From: Acidimicrobiia bacterium
GTDB lineage: Bacteria; Actinomycetota; Acidimicrobiia; Spongiisociales; Spongiisociaceae
DNA: 54,178 bases
Assembly: GCA_009838635.1 (NCBI GenBank)
Contig: VXRE01000002.1
Location: 17,607 to 71,784 of the forward strand
Direction: 5' to 3'
Positions 1-8,759 of this stretch are shown here, one piece after another. The notes under the pieces were generated by a model, which did no database searches, was not told the DNA's origin, and worked only from the letters and a program-made list of their open reading frames with translations. How positions within the stretch are numbered: position 1 is the first letter of the stretch; each line of letters begins with the position of its first letter. A program made the translations under genes and the position numbers.

Positions 1-607
1 GGGGGGCTCTCGGGGCCTTGAGCCGCAGGGCCGCCCGGCCATCGGAGGGCGGAACGACCGGGTCGATACCCAGGTCGGCGTAGGTGGCCATCGGGATGTA
101 GGGGATGCCGAGGTCGGCGAAGGCGTCTGTGGCCGTGTCGCCCCGGTCCGCCAGCGTCACCGCCGCCACCACCTCGGCGCCGGTCTGCCGGACCGCGCCG
201 AGGGCGTCGATGACGGACCCGCCGGTTGTCACGACGTCCTCGACAAGCAGCACCCTATCGCCGGGGCCGATCTGCAATCCCTCGATGCGGCGCCCGGTTC
301 CTCGCCCCTTCTGCCGCTTACGGACGATGAACCATCGCGTGTCGCTCACGGCGGCGATGCCCACCGCCAGCGCGTCGGCGCCCAATGTGGGACCGCCGGC
401 GGCATCGAACTCTATCCCTGCTTCGCCGACGGCCTCGACGATGGCATCGCATGCGACCTTGAGGTCCTGCCACGCGGCGAAGGCCTCCTTACCGTCGATG
501 AAGTCTCTCGAGATGGCCCCGCACGCCAGCTGTATCTCCTCGTCGCGGTGGCTCAGCGCCTTGGTCCTCAGGATCTGTTGAAGCCCGGCTCGTAGGGGCG
601 AGGGCAC
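1..607 (-). CDS. pyrE: Orotate phosphoribosyltransferase, 3' end cut by window
   Basis: Transfers orotate to PRPP to give OMP in pyrimidine synthesis; cytosolic. The minus strand reads open from a GTG at 607 to the window edge (about 202 residues, near the full length of the family). The PRPP-binding signature VLLVEDVVTTGGS is clear, followed by the usual AVxxxGAEVVAAVTLADRG stretch. I chose the GTG because an AGGAGG lies at 617-622, nine bases upstream. The stop is outside the window. The family assignment rests on the phosphoribosyltransferase motif plus the N-terminal half (KEAFAAWQDL, later RKRQKGRGTG). Another type I phosphoribosyltransferase is possible but less likely. Confidence 0.85.
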   Translation of the reverse strand, partial: MPSPLRAGLQQILRTKALSHRDEEIQLACGAISRDFIDGKEAFAAWQDLKVACDAIVEAVGEAGIEFDAAGGPTLGADALAVGIAAVSDTRWFIVRKRQKGRGTGRRIEGLQIGPGDRVLLVEDVVTTGGSVIDALGAVRQTGAEVVAAVTLADRGDTATDAFADLGIPYIPMATYADLGIDPVVPPSDGRAALRLKAPRAP

Positions 608-969
608 GGCGGTTCTCCTCCTGGTGCGGTGCTCCTAGGAGGGTACTGAAAAAATCCGGTTGGCCCATGACAGGCGCCGGAACCCAAGGCCGGGGGCGTG
701 GCCGGCCACCCATGCCTCCGTCCTCTCGGGGATGCTCCTCGCCCTGACTGTTCGTAGTCCCCTCCCCGACGGACGCACACCATGCCACCTCAACCGCAGC
801 ATCGCCAGCGCCTACGTCACCGGCCGGGCGGGTGTCACGCCTGGGCCTAACCGGGTGCGGCGGCCGGAAACCCGGTGTTCCCAAGACTGCCTCGTTGAGA
901 GCGCCCGGAGCGGGCTAGCCTTACCCGACCGAGCAATCTCGCCGGCCGTGCACCAGGTCGAGGAGAGCA
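608..969. other. Divergent intergenic region, pyrE / SLH protein
   Basis: This region separates two divergent genes. On the minus side I see the AGGAGG ribosome site of pyrE (617-622) and a possible -10 box TACCCT (640-645) without a convincing -35. On the plus side GAGGAG occurs just before position 970. Open frames cross this stretch on both strands, but none has a believable start, ribosome site or recognisable protein. Confidence 0.4.
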
Positions 970-3129
970 TTGCTCACGTACGGATTCTTGAGGAGAAGGT
1001 TGGAGTTGCGGGTCGAGGTAGCGGGAGGAAGGGTGATCGGGCGCGGCCGGCGTACCGTTGCGGCGCTACTCGCGGGAGCGCTGATCGCCTCGGCGGCTGC
1101 TTTTGGTCCGGTTCCTGCCCGGGCAACCGACGGCGTCGCCGACCACCTGCCCGCCGCGACAGCCTGTACCGGAGCCGCCACCAAGTCGGCCGGGTTCCTC
1201 GACACGCTCGGCCTGGTCGCTGAGCCGTTCATCAACTGCCTGGCCCACTACGGAATCACGGCCGGGACCGCGCCGAATATCTTCACGCCGAACTCGCCCG
1301 TGACCCGATGGCAGATGGCGTTGTTCCTCGTCCGTGCGGCCCCCCTCGCCGGGGTCGACCTGAGCCCACCACTCGATCAAGGTTTCGTGGACATCGGGGG
1401 TCTCCGGCCAGCGGCTCAGGATGCGATCAACCAGCTGGCGAGCCTGGGCATCACACGGGGAAGCTCGCCCACCACCTTCTCGCCCAATTCCCTGGTGAAC
1501 CGGAGCCAGATGGCGCTGCTCCTGCATCGGTTCCTCCTGCAGTCGGCCGTCGGGCCGGGTGGGGTTCGCGCCGCCAGCGTCAGGCCGGACGACACCACTT
1601 TCTCGGACATCGGCGGTCTCAGCGGCAACGTGAACCACGCCATACGAGTCCTGTTCGAGATGGGGGTGACGTCCGGTACTTCGGCGACCACCTACTCGCC
1701 TTCATCGATCGTGACGCGAGCGCAGATGGCTATCTTCATCGCCCGGATGCTGGCGCACACCAATGCCCGCCCGGCCGGCGTGACCATGCACGCCGCGGCC
1801 GATCGGGTGTCCTCGGGCGACACCCTGATCGTGCACCTGTCGGTGCGGGACAGCAATCACCGGCCGGTCGCACATGGCTACGTGGACATGTTCACTACGC
1901 CCCTATCGAGGCCCTTGACCTCCTTCGACAGCGACGGCCTCTGCGTCAACAACATGGAGGCGGTGTTCGGTGAGTCGGTGTGCAGGATCGACCAGCTCGA
2001 TCAGCGGCTCGACGATCGGGGGAACCTGGTGGCTGTGCTCCAGCCCACCGATCACATGACGCTCTGGGCTTGGACCGGCTCGGTCGGTAACACGTTCGTA
2101 CTCGGTGATGTGCCGACCGACATGGTCCGGATTTCGGTGTGGAAGCATGCGGTGGCGGTCGACGTCCTGGACGATCTACCTCCCACGGCCCTCGCAGCTC
2201 GGATGGGCGAAGCCATAGAAGTCACCGTCCGGCTGGTGGACGAGGATGGCAGCACAGTGGGGGACCAGGGTGTCCGTGTTCAGGTGAGTACCACCTTCGA
2301 GATCAACGGGATCAGGCAACAAAAAGTTGTCAGGACCCATCTGACGGATGACAACGGGAGGGTGGAACTATCCTTCCTGGGTAGGGATCCCAGCTCGGCA
2401 CGGGTCGGTGACACCGTCAGGATGGACCTGGACGTGGACGCCGGCTTTCTCGATGTCCTGGACCGGACCACGCCAGGCGTGGTCACCCACGATGCCGTCG
2501 AGTCCAGGGACGTTTGGTTTACATGGTCCGACGCGGCGCCGCGGACGAGCACCCTCCGGCTGGCACAGACGGTGCCGTACCACGTGCTGCCTGCGTCGGC
2601 GCCCGGTCCCACCAACCTGATCAGGGCTCTACTCACCGATCAGTACGGCAGCCCCGTACCTGACGCCTCGATCGACTTCACGTCCGACGATCCGGACGGC
2701 ATAGGGAGCACCCGGGTAGCCAGGCTGACCGATCAGAGAGGTATCGCGGTTCTGCGCTACCTGTGGGGCAGCTCGGATGCGGCCGCCGAACGCATAACGG
2801 CCCGGCTGGCCGGCTCGGACCTGGCGCCCGCCTCCATCCGGCACTTCTGGGTGAAGCCGGAGTCCAATGGCGCGTCCAGCTCGGGCGCGGTGATCCATGT
2901 TGCCGACACCCTGCGCAATCAGATAGTGGTAGGCCATCCCACGCCGAGGGTCATCAGCTACACCGGTAGGGACCGGTTCCTGCTGGAAGGCCGGTCGGTG
3001 ACGCCGGCGGTATTCGAGGAGGCTCTGGATGCCGGCTTATACGGACGGATCACGTACACCGGCTACTCGACCGATGCCCAACGCGTGAGCACCTTCGATC
3101 TCACCAACAGCACCTCCGGCACAAGTTAG
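970..3129 (+). CDS. Secreted SLH-domain protein with Ig-like repeats
   Basis: Likely exported cell-envelope protein of up to 719 residues. After a basic N-terminus and hydrophobic signal segment (VAALLAGALIASAAAF, then PARA-T as probable cleavage site) come three SLH repeats at roughly residues 75-115, 135-190 and 210-260. Each has the G(I/V)TxGxxxxxFxPNSxVTRxQMAxxLxR pattern that anchors proteins to secondary cell-wall polymers. The remainder looks like beta-sandwich (Ig/invasin-like) modules, for example LTDQYGSPVPDASIDF and LVDEDGSTVGDQGVRV. The start is uncertain: TTG 970 has GAGGAG just upstream, TTG 1000 has AGGAGAAGG, and GTG 1033 has GGGAGG and would give the neatest signal peptide. 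No neighbour suggests a specific substrate, so an adhesin or structural surface role is inference. Confidence 0.8.
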   Translation: MLTYGFLRRRLELRVEVAGGRVIGRGRRTVAALLAGALIASAAAFGPVPARATDGVADHLPAATACTGAATKSAGFLDTLGLVAEPFINCLAHYGITAGTAPNIFTPNSPVTRWQMALFLVRAAPLAGVDLSPPLDQGFVDIGGLRPAAQDAINQLASLGITRGSSPTTFSPNSLVNRSQMALLLHRFLLQSAVGPGGVRAASVRPDDTTFSDIGGLSGNVNHAIRVLFEMGVTSGTSATTYSPSSIVTRAQMAIFIARMLAHTNARPAGVTMHAAADRVSSGDTLIVHLSVRDSNHRPVAHGYVDMFTTPLSRPLTSFDSDGLCVNNMEAVFGESVCRIDQLDQRLDDRGNLVAVLQPTDHMTLWAWTGSVGNTFVLGDVPTDMVRISVWKHAVAVDVLDDLPPTALAARMGEAIEVTVRLVDEDGSTVGDQGVRVQVSTTFEINGIRQQKVVRTHLTDDNGRVELSFLGRDPSSARVGDTVRMDLDVDAGFLDVLDRTTPGVVTHDAVESRDVWFTWSDAAPRTSTLRLAQTVPYHVLPASAPGPTNLIRALLTDQYGSPVPDASIDFTSDDPDGIGSTRVARLTDQRGIAVLRYLWGSSDAAAERITARLAGSDLAPASIRHFWVKPESNGASSSGAVIHVADTLRNQIVVGHPTPRVISYTGRDRFLLEGRSVTPAVFEEALDAGLYGRITYTGYSTDAQRVSTFDLTNSTSGTS

Positions 3130-3167
3130 ACTTCGAAGCCGTTCGGCGGCCGCCAACCTCGGGCTCA

Positions 3168-3197
3168 GGCGTCACATTTGACGTTCTCAGCCTCAAG
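3168..3197 (+). repeat. Intergenic repeat motif, copy A
   Basis: A 30-base segment matching the one at 10710-10739 at 25 of 30 positions. Its core is a CGTCA-N4-TGACG dyad. In one frame both copies read VT(F/Y)DVLxL, so it could be the remnant of a small repeated coding element or a regulatory dyad. It lies between the SLH gene and the next membrane-protein gene. Confidence 0.35.
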
Positions 3198-3344
3198 AGT
3201 CCCCGAGAGGTCGGGGTCAGGTGGGTGACATGTCGTGGGTTGTCCGCCGGGAGGAGCGGCCAGGTGGATCACGCATGGAGCCGCCGGCCGTCGTTCCGAT
3301 GGTCCCGCACCGATCTTCGGACCCGGAACCGGTAACCTGACCAG

Positions 3345-4037
3345 GTGTCCATGTCCCAAGCTCCTGCGGCCCCACTCGAGACCGAACCTGACTGGCACGC
3401 CGTCCTGAGGGTTAGGAGAAGACTGGGCGGGAGGTGGTCCCTAGCGCTGGTCGGAGCGCTCCTGATCCTTCATGGCGGCGGTCTGCTGTTCGGATGGGCG
3501 CCCACGCGCACGATCCTCGGTCTGATCTACCCGAACGAGGACGACCTTCCCGGGATCGAGACGCGGGACATGGGATGGGCGGCGATGTTCCTGATCGTGG
3601 GTGTAATCCTGGTCGTATGGACATTCGTCCGGCTCGTCAGCCGGAGACCGGCTCTCCGGGCAGACCGGGACGGCTTGGCGCTGGCGGTAAGAGGACCCTT
3701 CCGGCGGGCGGTCACCATCCCGTGGAGTGAGGTGGACAGCGTGTCGGCTACGACGGTATCGGACGATTACGGAGACGTCCCGGCCTTGCTGATCCGCCTG
3801 GCGGACCCGGGCCGGATCGGACCCAACCCCTGGGGCGCTAGGTGGATCGAGCCCTCCACACTCTCCGTGAGCGCCCCGGACTGGAGACGGCATCCCCAGA
3901 GCGTTGCCGACCGGCTGCTGGGGTTCGCAGCTACGGGCACCCGCCCGCCGCCGGACGAGACCGGCCCCGACCCGACGCCTCCGTTGGCGACTGCTGATCC
4001 GGTTGTCGACGGTCCCTCTGAGGACGGGTCGGGATGA
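3345..4037 (+). CDS. Two-helix membrane protein, unknown function
   Basis: A 230-residue protein with two predicted membrane helices (about residues 30-50, [19 protein letters not shown], and 78-97, [18 protein letters not shown]). A soluble C-terminal part follows ([24 protein letters not shown], then a strand-rich region) resembling the PH-like domain of small actinobacterial membrane proteins. The tail is Pro/Asp-rich and probably disordered. GTG 3345 or ATG 3351 could be the start; no strong ribosome site separates them. Its stop overlaps the nfo start (ATGA), so the two are probably translated together. I do not recognise a specific family. Confidence 0.6.
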   Translation: MSMSQAPAAPLETEPDWHAVLRVRRRLGGRWSLALVGALLILHGGGLLFGWAPTRTILGLIYPNEDDLPGIETRDMGWAAMFLIVGVILVVWTFVRLVSRRPALRADRDGLALAVRGPFRRAVTIPWSEVDSVSATTVSDDYGDVPALLIRLADPGRIGPNPWGARWIEPSTLSVSAPDWRRHPQSVADRLLGFAATGTRPPPDETGPDPTPPLATADPVVDGPSEDGSG

Positions 4038-4816
4038 TCGATGTCGGTGCCCACGTGTCCGGTGAGGATCCGGTAGCCGAAGCCATATCACGTGGCGTGG
4101 ATCTGGTGCAGATCTTCCTCGGCCCGCCTCAATCGTGGAAGAAGCCCGCACCGCGGCTCGACGCTCGGGAGTTGAAGGACTCACCGGTGGACATCTACGT
4201 CCACGCCCCCTACCGGCTCAACCTGGCCAGCCCTAACAACCGGATCCGCATCCCGAGCCGCAAGACCCTGGCCAACATCGTCGATGCCGCCGAGCAGATC
4301 GGTGCGGCCGGCGTAGTCGTGCACGGTGGCCACGTGACCGGTGGTGAGCCGGTCGAGGACGGGTTCCCGCGCTGGCGCAAGGCCCTGGAGAGCTTCGAGA
4401 CCGACCTTCCCATCCTGATCGAGAACACTGCTTCGGGCGACAACGCCCAGGCTCGGCGGATCGATGACCTGGCCCGGCTCTGGGAAGAGATCGGCGACCT
4501 GGGGCCCGGATTCTGCCTGGATACCTGCCATGTCTGGGCCGGGGGAGAGCCCCTGGAAGGAGTGGTCGAGCGGGTGCTCGAGGCGACCGGCCGGATCGAC
4601 CTCGTCCATCTGAACGACTCGCGGGACGGGTTCGACTCCCGGCGAGACCGCCACGCCAACCTGGGTCAGGGACACATCCCCGGAGACCTGTTGACCGAGA
4701 TCGTCCGCCAGGCCGGGGCGCCCACCATCATCGAGACCCCGGGGGGCGTTGCCGAGCACAACGCCGACCTGGACTGGATCAGGAACCGGCTGGCGACGGC
4801 TCCGAGCCTGGCCTAG
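4034..4816 (+). CDS. nfo: Deoxyribonuclease IV (endonuclease IV)
   Basis: AP endonuclease of base-excision repair; it cuts 5' of abasic sites using three metal ions. At 260 residues it is slightly shorter than the E. coli enzyme. The family signature runs through the protein: GAHVS at the N-terminus, [20 protein letters not shown] (metal His), LIENTASG (metal Glu), [11 protein letters not shown] (metal Asp/His), [20 protein letters not shown] (metal His and Asp-x-His) and IETPGG (metal Glu). All metal ligands expected for the family appear present. It starts inside the stop of the upstream membrane-protein gene and converges with the clpB-side gene at 4829. Confidence 0.95.
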   Translation: MIDVGAHVSGEDPVAEAISRGVDLVQIFLGPPQSWKKPAPRLDARELKDSPVDIYVHAPYRLNLASPNNRIRIPSRKTLANIVDAAEQIGAAGVVVHGGHVTGGEPVEDGFPRWRKALESFETDLPILIENTASGDNAQARRIDDLARLWEEIGDLGPGFCLDTCHVWAGGEPLEGVVERVLEATGRIDLVHLNDSRDGFDSRRDRHANLGQGHIPGDLLTEIVRQAGAPTIIETPGGVAEHNADLDWIRNRLATAPSLA

Positions 4817-4828
4817 CCGTTCTCCGCC

Positions 4829-5140
4829 CTAACCGTCGTCCCGGTAGACGGCGGCGATTTCGTCCCCGCACTCCGCCTCGATCCGGTCCATGACCGCGCC
4901 GTGGCGAGTAGCGTCGACCAGGATCCCGCTCACGTCATCGGCCGTCATGCCCTCGGTCCTCACCTGCCGGCACACTTCCCAGGCCAGGTAGTCGAGGTCG
5001 TCCCGGGGTTGCTCGTTCCCGCAGGACGCGCCGACGAGCACCGCCACCGTCAGGAACAGCGACCAGCGCCGTAAGCCGGTGTTCGCGCGGCCGCGGATTC
5101 GGTTCCATCGCATCGCAATCCGGCTCACGCTAGTGGTCAT
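4829..5140 (-). CDS. Small secreted or lipid-anchored protein
   Basis: A 103-residue product with a basic N-terminus (RIRGRANTGLRR), a hydrophobic stretch LFLTVAVLVGAS and then Cys-Gly. This resembles a lipoprotein signal, although the residues before Cys (GAS) are only an approximate lipobox. The mature part is acidic, with a second and third Cys (EVCRQVR, EAECGDE) that could form a disulfide. It begins 39 bases after the clpB stop on the same strand, so it may share the clpB transcript. ATG 5140 is preceded by GGGGAG; an internal ATG (MRWNRIRG) would also leave the signal intact. Function unknown. Confidence 0.55.
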   Translation of the reverse strand: MTTSVSRIAMRWNRIRGRANTGLRRWSLFLTVAVLVGASCGNEQPRDDLDYLAWEVCRQVRTEGMTADDVSGILVDATRHGAVMDRIEAECGDEIAAVYRDDG

Positions 5141-5179
5141 GCTCCCCGCTGCGGTCGGGACGGCGCCGCGCGAGACGAC

Positions 5180-7789
5180 CTATGCCCGCACGCCCGAGCC
5201 ACCGGTCGGCGGCGACTTGTCCACGGAGAGGGCCAACCCCTCGCCGTCGACGGTCGTGGTCACGGTGTCGCCGGATCGGAAGCGTCCTTCCAGCAGGCCC
5301 AGGGCGAGCGGGTCGACCAGGGCGGTCTGGAGGAGGCGCTTGAGCGGCCGGGCGCCGTAGGCAGGGTCGTAGCCCTCGCCGGCCAGCCAGTCGGCCGCCT
5401 CGTCGGACAGGTTCACGGTGATGCCCCGGGCCTCGATCCGCTCGGCGAGCCGGGCGAACTGGAGATCCACGATCCGGCGCAGGTCCTCTTCGGATAGCCG
5501 GGAGAACACCACGATGTCGTCGATCCGGTTGAGGAACTCGGGGCGGAAGTGGCCCCGAACCCGTTCCATCACCCGGCTGCGGACCGTCTCCCAGGGAAGA
5601 TCCGGGGTGATCATCTCCGAGCCCAGGTTGGAGGTCATGATCAGCACCACATTGGCGAAGTCCACGGTCCGGCCCTGGCCGTCGGTGAGCCGCCCGTCGT
5701 CGAGCACCTGGAGGAGCACCCCGAAGACCTCGGAGTGGGCCTTCTCCACCTCGTCCAGCAGGATCACCGAGTAGGGGCGGCGCCGGACCGCCTCGGTCAG
5801 CTGACCTCCCTCCTCGTAACCCACGTAGCCGGGAGGCGCGCCGACCAGGCGGCTGACGGAGTGCTTCTCCATGTACTCGGACATGTCGATCCGCACCATG
5901 GCCCGCTCGTCGTCGAACAAGAAGGCGGCGAGGGTCTTGGCCAGCTCGGTCTTGCCTACCCCGGAGGGACCGAGGAAGAGGAAAGAGCCGATCGGGCGGT
6001 TGGGGTCGGCCAGACCGGAGCGGCTCCGTCGGATAGCGCCTGCCACCGCCGACACACCGGCATCCTGGCCGATCACTCGCTCGTGGAGATGATCCTCGAG
6101 GTGGACCAGCCTGGCCATCTCGCTCTCCATGAGTCGCGAGACGGGGATCCCGGTCCAACGGCTCACGACCGCCGCCACATCCTCCTCGGTGACCTCCTCG
6201 CTGAGCATGGACATGTCGGCCTGCAGATCGGCGAGGGCCTCCTCGCGGGTTGCCAGTTCCCGCGCCAGGCGGGGGAGCTCCCCGTACTGCAGCTCCGCGG
6301 CTCGCTGCAGGTCACCGGCCCGGGTGGCCCGGTCCGACTCCATGCGGGCATCCTCAATCTGTTGCTTGACCGACCTGATCGCCTCGATCTCGTCCTTCTC
6401 GTGCTGCCAATGGGCGGTCAGCCGGTCCAGCTCCTCGGCGATCTCGGCCATCTCCTGGCGGACAGCCTCCATCCGGGCCTTCGAACCCGGGTCGGACTCC
6501 TTGCCCAGCGCGCTCGCCTCGATCTCGAGCTGGCGCAGGCGGCGGGTCAGGGTGTCGATCTCCTCGGGCATGGAGTCGATCTCGATGCGGAGCCGGGAGG
6601 CGGCTTCGTCCATCAGGTCGATGGCCTTGTCGGGCAGGTGCCGGGAGGTGATGTAGCGGTCGGACAGCACGGCCGCGGCGATCAGGGCCGCGTCGGTGAT
6701 CCGGACCCCGTGGTGGACTTCGTAGCGTTCCTTCAGACCCCGCAGGATCCCGACCGTCTCGTCGGTGCTGGGAGGCGCCACCATCACCGGCTGGAAGCGC
6801 CGTTCAAGGGCGGCGTCCTTCTCCACGTGCTTGCGGTACTCGTCCAGGGTGGTGGCGCCGATCATGCGAAGCTCGCCCCGGGCGAGCAGCGGCTTGAGCA
6901 TGTTGGAGGCGTCCATCGCCCCCTCGGCGGCGCCGGCGCCCACCAGCGTGTGCATCTCGTCGATGAAGGTGACGATCCGGCCCTCGGCGGCCTTGATCTC
7001 GTCGAGCGTGGCCTTGAGGCGCTCCTCGAACTCCCCCCGGTACTTGGCTCCCGCCACCATGGCGCCCAGGTCGAGCGCCACGATCCGCTTGTTCCTGAGG
7101 CCCTCGGGGACGTCGCCGTCCAGGATACGCAGGGCCAGTCCTTCGGCGATGGCGGTCTTGCCGACGCCGGGCTCGCCGATGAGGACCGGGTTGTTCTTGG
7201 TGCGCCGACTCAGCACCTGGATGATCCGGCGTATCTCATCATCCCGCCCGATCACCGGATCGAGCTTGCCCGCCCCGGCCTCGGCGACCAGATCGCGCCC
7301 GAAACGGTCAAGGGCGGCCATCGTGTCCTCGGGGTTGTCGGTGGTGACCCGCCGGGCGCCGCGGACGTCCGCCAGTACGTCGGAGATGGCCTGGCGAGTG
7401 ACGCCGGAGTCCCGCAGGAGGCTTCCGGCCCGGGTATCGGACCCGGCCAGGGCCGCCAGCAGGTGCTCTACGGAGGTGTAGCTGTCGCCGGCCGCGGCCA
7501 TCGCAGCCTGGGCGTCCTCAAGGATGCGGATGGTGGAGCGGGCGTAGCCGGTCTCGGTGCCGCCGTACACCTGCGGGAGTGACTCCACCATGGCCTCGGC
7601 GCCCTGGCGGAGAAGGGCCGGCGCCACATCGAGGCGGGCCAGCAGGGGAAGGGTGACGGTGTCGGGCTGCCCGAGGAGCGCCACGAGCAGATGGGCCGGC
7701 TCGACCGCCTGATGATGGCGAGCGGTGGCGTCATCGCGGGCTGTTACCAGGGCCGCCTGTGCCTTCTGGGTGAACCTTCCTGCGTCCAT
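5180..7789 (-). CDS. clpB: ATP-dependent chaperone ClpB
   Basis: Hexameric AAA+ disaggregase that works with DnaK/DnaJ/GrpE to pull proteins out of aggregates; cytosolic. At 869 residues it matches the family. It has an N-domain (1-150, two repeats starting [10 protein letters not shown] and [11 protein letters not shown]) and NBD1 with Walker A GEPGVGKT (about 205) and Walker [11 protein letters not shown]. The ClpB-specific coiled-coil middle domain spans about 400-520. NBD2 has Walker A GPSGVGKT and Walker [12 protein letters not shown], and a D2 small domain ([15 protein letters not shown]) follows. The middle domain separates it from ClpA/ClpC. ATG 7789 has GGCGGAG upstream. I saw no clear HAIR (HspR) or CIRCE element in the 240 bases upstream. 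Confidence 0.97.
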   Translation of the reverse strand: MDAGRFTQKAQAALVTARDDATARHHQAVEPAHLLVALLGQPDTVTLPLLARLDVAPALLRQGAEAMVESLPQVYGGTETGYARSTIRILEDAQAAMAAAGDSYTSVEHLLAALAGSDTRAGSLLRDSGVTRQAISDVLADVRGARRVTTDNPEDTMAALDRFGRDLVAEAGAGKLDPVIGRDDEIRRIIQVLSRRTKNNPVLIGEPGVGKTAIAEGLALRILDGDVPEGLRNKRIVALDLGAMVAGAKYRGEFEERLKATLDEIKAAEGRIVTFIDEMHTLVGAGAAEGAMDASNMLKPLLARGELRMIGATTLDEYRKHVEKDAALERRFQPVMVAPPSTDETVGILRGLKERYEVHHGVRITDAALIAAAVLSDRYITSRHLPDKAIDLMDEAASRLRIEIDSMPEEIDTLTRRLRQLEIEASALGKESDPGSKARMEAVRQEMAEIAEELDRLTAHWQHEKDEIEAIRSVKQQIEDARMESDRATRAGDLQRAAELQYGELPRLARELATREEALADLQADMSMLSEEVTEEDVAAVVSRWTGIPVSRLMESEMARLVHLEDHLHERVIGQDAGVSAVAGAIRRSRSGLADPNRPIGSFLFLGPSGVGKTELAKTLAAFLFDDERAMVRIDMSEYMEKHSVSRLVGAPPGYVGYEEGGQLTEAVRRRPYSVILLDEVEKAHSEVFGVLLQVLDDGRLTDGQGRTVDFANVVLIMTSNLGSEMITPDLPWETVRSRVMERVRGHFRPEFLNRIDDIVVFSRLSEEDLRRIVDLQFARLAERIEARGITVNLSDEAADWLAGEGYDPAYGARPLKRLLQTALVDPLALGLLEGRFRSGDTVTTTVDGEGLALSVDKSPPTGGSGVRA

Positions 7790-7876
7790 CGTTACTCCGC
7801 CTCTCCGGGGCCGGACTACCTTCCACCTGTTCCAACGCCGGTGGCGCGTGGATTATGCCCAGAAAATCTAAGCGTA

Positions 7877-7904
7877 ATCATATCAAATCCGGGACCTGCG
7901 GCAA
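7877..7904 (-). promoter_or_regulatory. Possible clpB promoter
   Basis: On the minus strand TTGCCG (7899-7904) is followed after 16 bases by TATGAT (7877-7882), a good -10 match in an otherwise GC-rich area about 90 bases before the clpB start. The -35 is weaker, so this is a tentative sigma-70-type promoter. Confidence 0.35.
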
Positions 7905-8027
7905 GGCTCGGCGTTTGCCGTGAGCGGAAGCGACCAGGCAGGATGGCTCGCTCGGTAACCTGCCCTGAGAACCCGGTAGCGCGTTCTGTCCGGAACGGTC
8001 CGGGACTAGACCTTGGAGACACCCCCG

Positions 8028-8759
8028 ATGCCCTTGACCAGCCTTGCGGATGGCCTGTTCGGTGAGCGCTACGGATCGAGACCGGTCCGGGTGGTGGCTC
8101 TCCACGGCTGGGGTCGGGACCGGCGAGACTTCCGGCGCGTTCTGGAGGGCCTCGATGCGGTGGCGGTCGACCTGCCCGGGTTCGGCGCCACGCCTCCGCC
8201 GGCCGCAGCCGCCGGCGCGGCCGGATATGCCGGGATGGTGGCCGCCTGGTTGCAGCAGCTATCCGGGCCCCAGGTCCTGGTGGGGCATTCGTTCGGGGGC
8301 CGGGTCGCCGTGGTCCTGGCCGCGACCCGGCCGGAGCTGGTAGCCGGCCTGGTCCTGGTGGGGGTACCCCTGCTCCACCGCTCGGATCGAGCCGCCCGCC
8401 AGCCTTCGGTCGCCTACCGGCTGCTGCGTCTGGCCCACCGGGCCGGTCTGATCAGCGACGAGCGTCTCGAACGCGAGAAGCGCCGCCGGGGATCGGCCGA
8501 CTACCGGGCGGTGACCGGGGTGATGCGCGACACCCTGGTGAGGGTGGTGAACGAGAGCTACGAGGACCGCCTGCCCGACGTGGCCTGTCCGGTGCGGCTG
8601 GTGTGGGGAGCGGCCGACTCGGAGGTTCCACCGGAGGTGGCGCATCGAGCCGCAGCGCTTCTCAGGAACGTGGACATCGAGGTGGTCGAGGGTTGCGGGC
8701 ATGACCTTCCCCGAGAGGCCCCGGAGCGGATCCGGACGGCCATAGAGACCCTGACATGA
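8028..8759 (+). CDS. Alpha/beta-hydrolase, Mur-ligase partner
   Basis: A 243-residue alpha/beta-hydrolase. The oxyanion-hole region VVALHGWGRD, nucleophile elbow GHSFGG (Ser), an Asp in WGAADSEVP and the catalytic His in GCGHDLP form a complete triad. The lid region is short and Arg-rich (REKRRRGSADY). ATG 8028 is preceded by GGAG at 8015-8018; a TTG at 8013 in the same frame is the alternative. The stop overlaps the start of the membrane Mur ligase (ATGA), so the two are translationally coupled. The substrate is unknown. The coupling suggests a cell-wall or cytoplasmic peptide or ester substrate, but this is inference. Confidence 0.8.
   Translation: MPLTSLADGLFGERYGSRPVRVVALHGWGRDRRDFRRVLEGLDAVAVDLPGFGATPPPAAAAGAAGYAGMVAAWLQQLSGPQVLVGHSFGGRVAVVLAATRPELVAGLVLVGVPLLHRSDRAARQPSVAYRLLRLAHRAGLISDERLEREKRRRGSADYRAVTGVMRDTLVRVVNESYEDRLPDVACPVRLVWGAADSEVPPEVAHRAAALLRNVDIEVVEGCGHDLPREAPERIRTAIETLT

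Noticed and set aside
5549..7582. Long plus-strand open frame across clpB
   Set aside because: It is the exact antisense of ClpB codons in GC-rich DNA, has no ribosome site, and its translation matches no protein pattern.
7790..8027. HAIR or CIRCE heat-shock operator upstream of clpB
   Set aside because: No CTTGAGT-N7-ACTCAAG or CIRCE-like inverted repeat could be found; only a plain promoter-like sequence is present.
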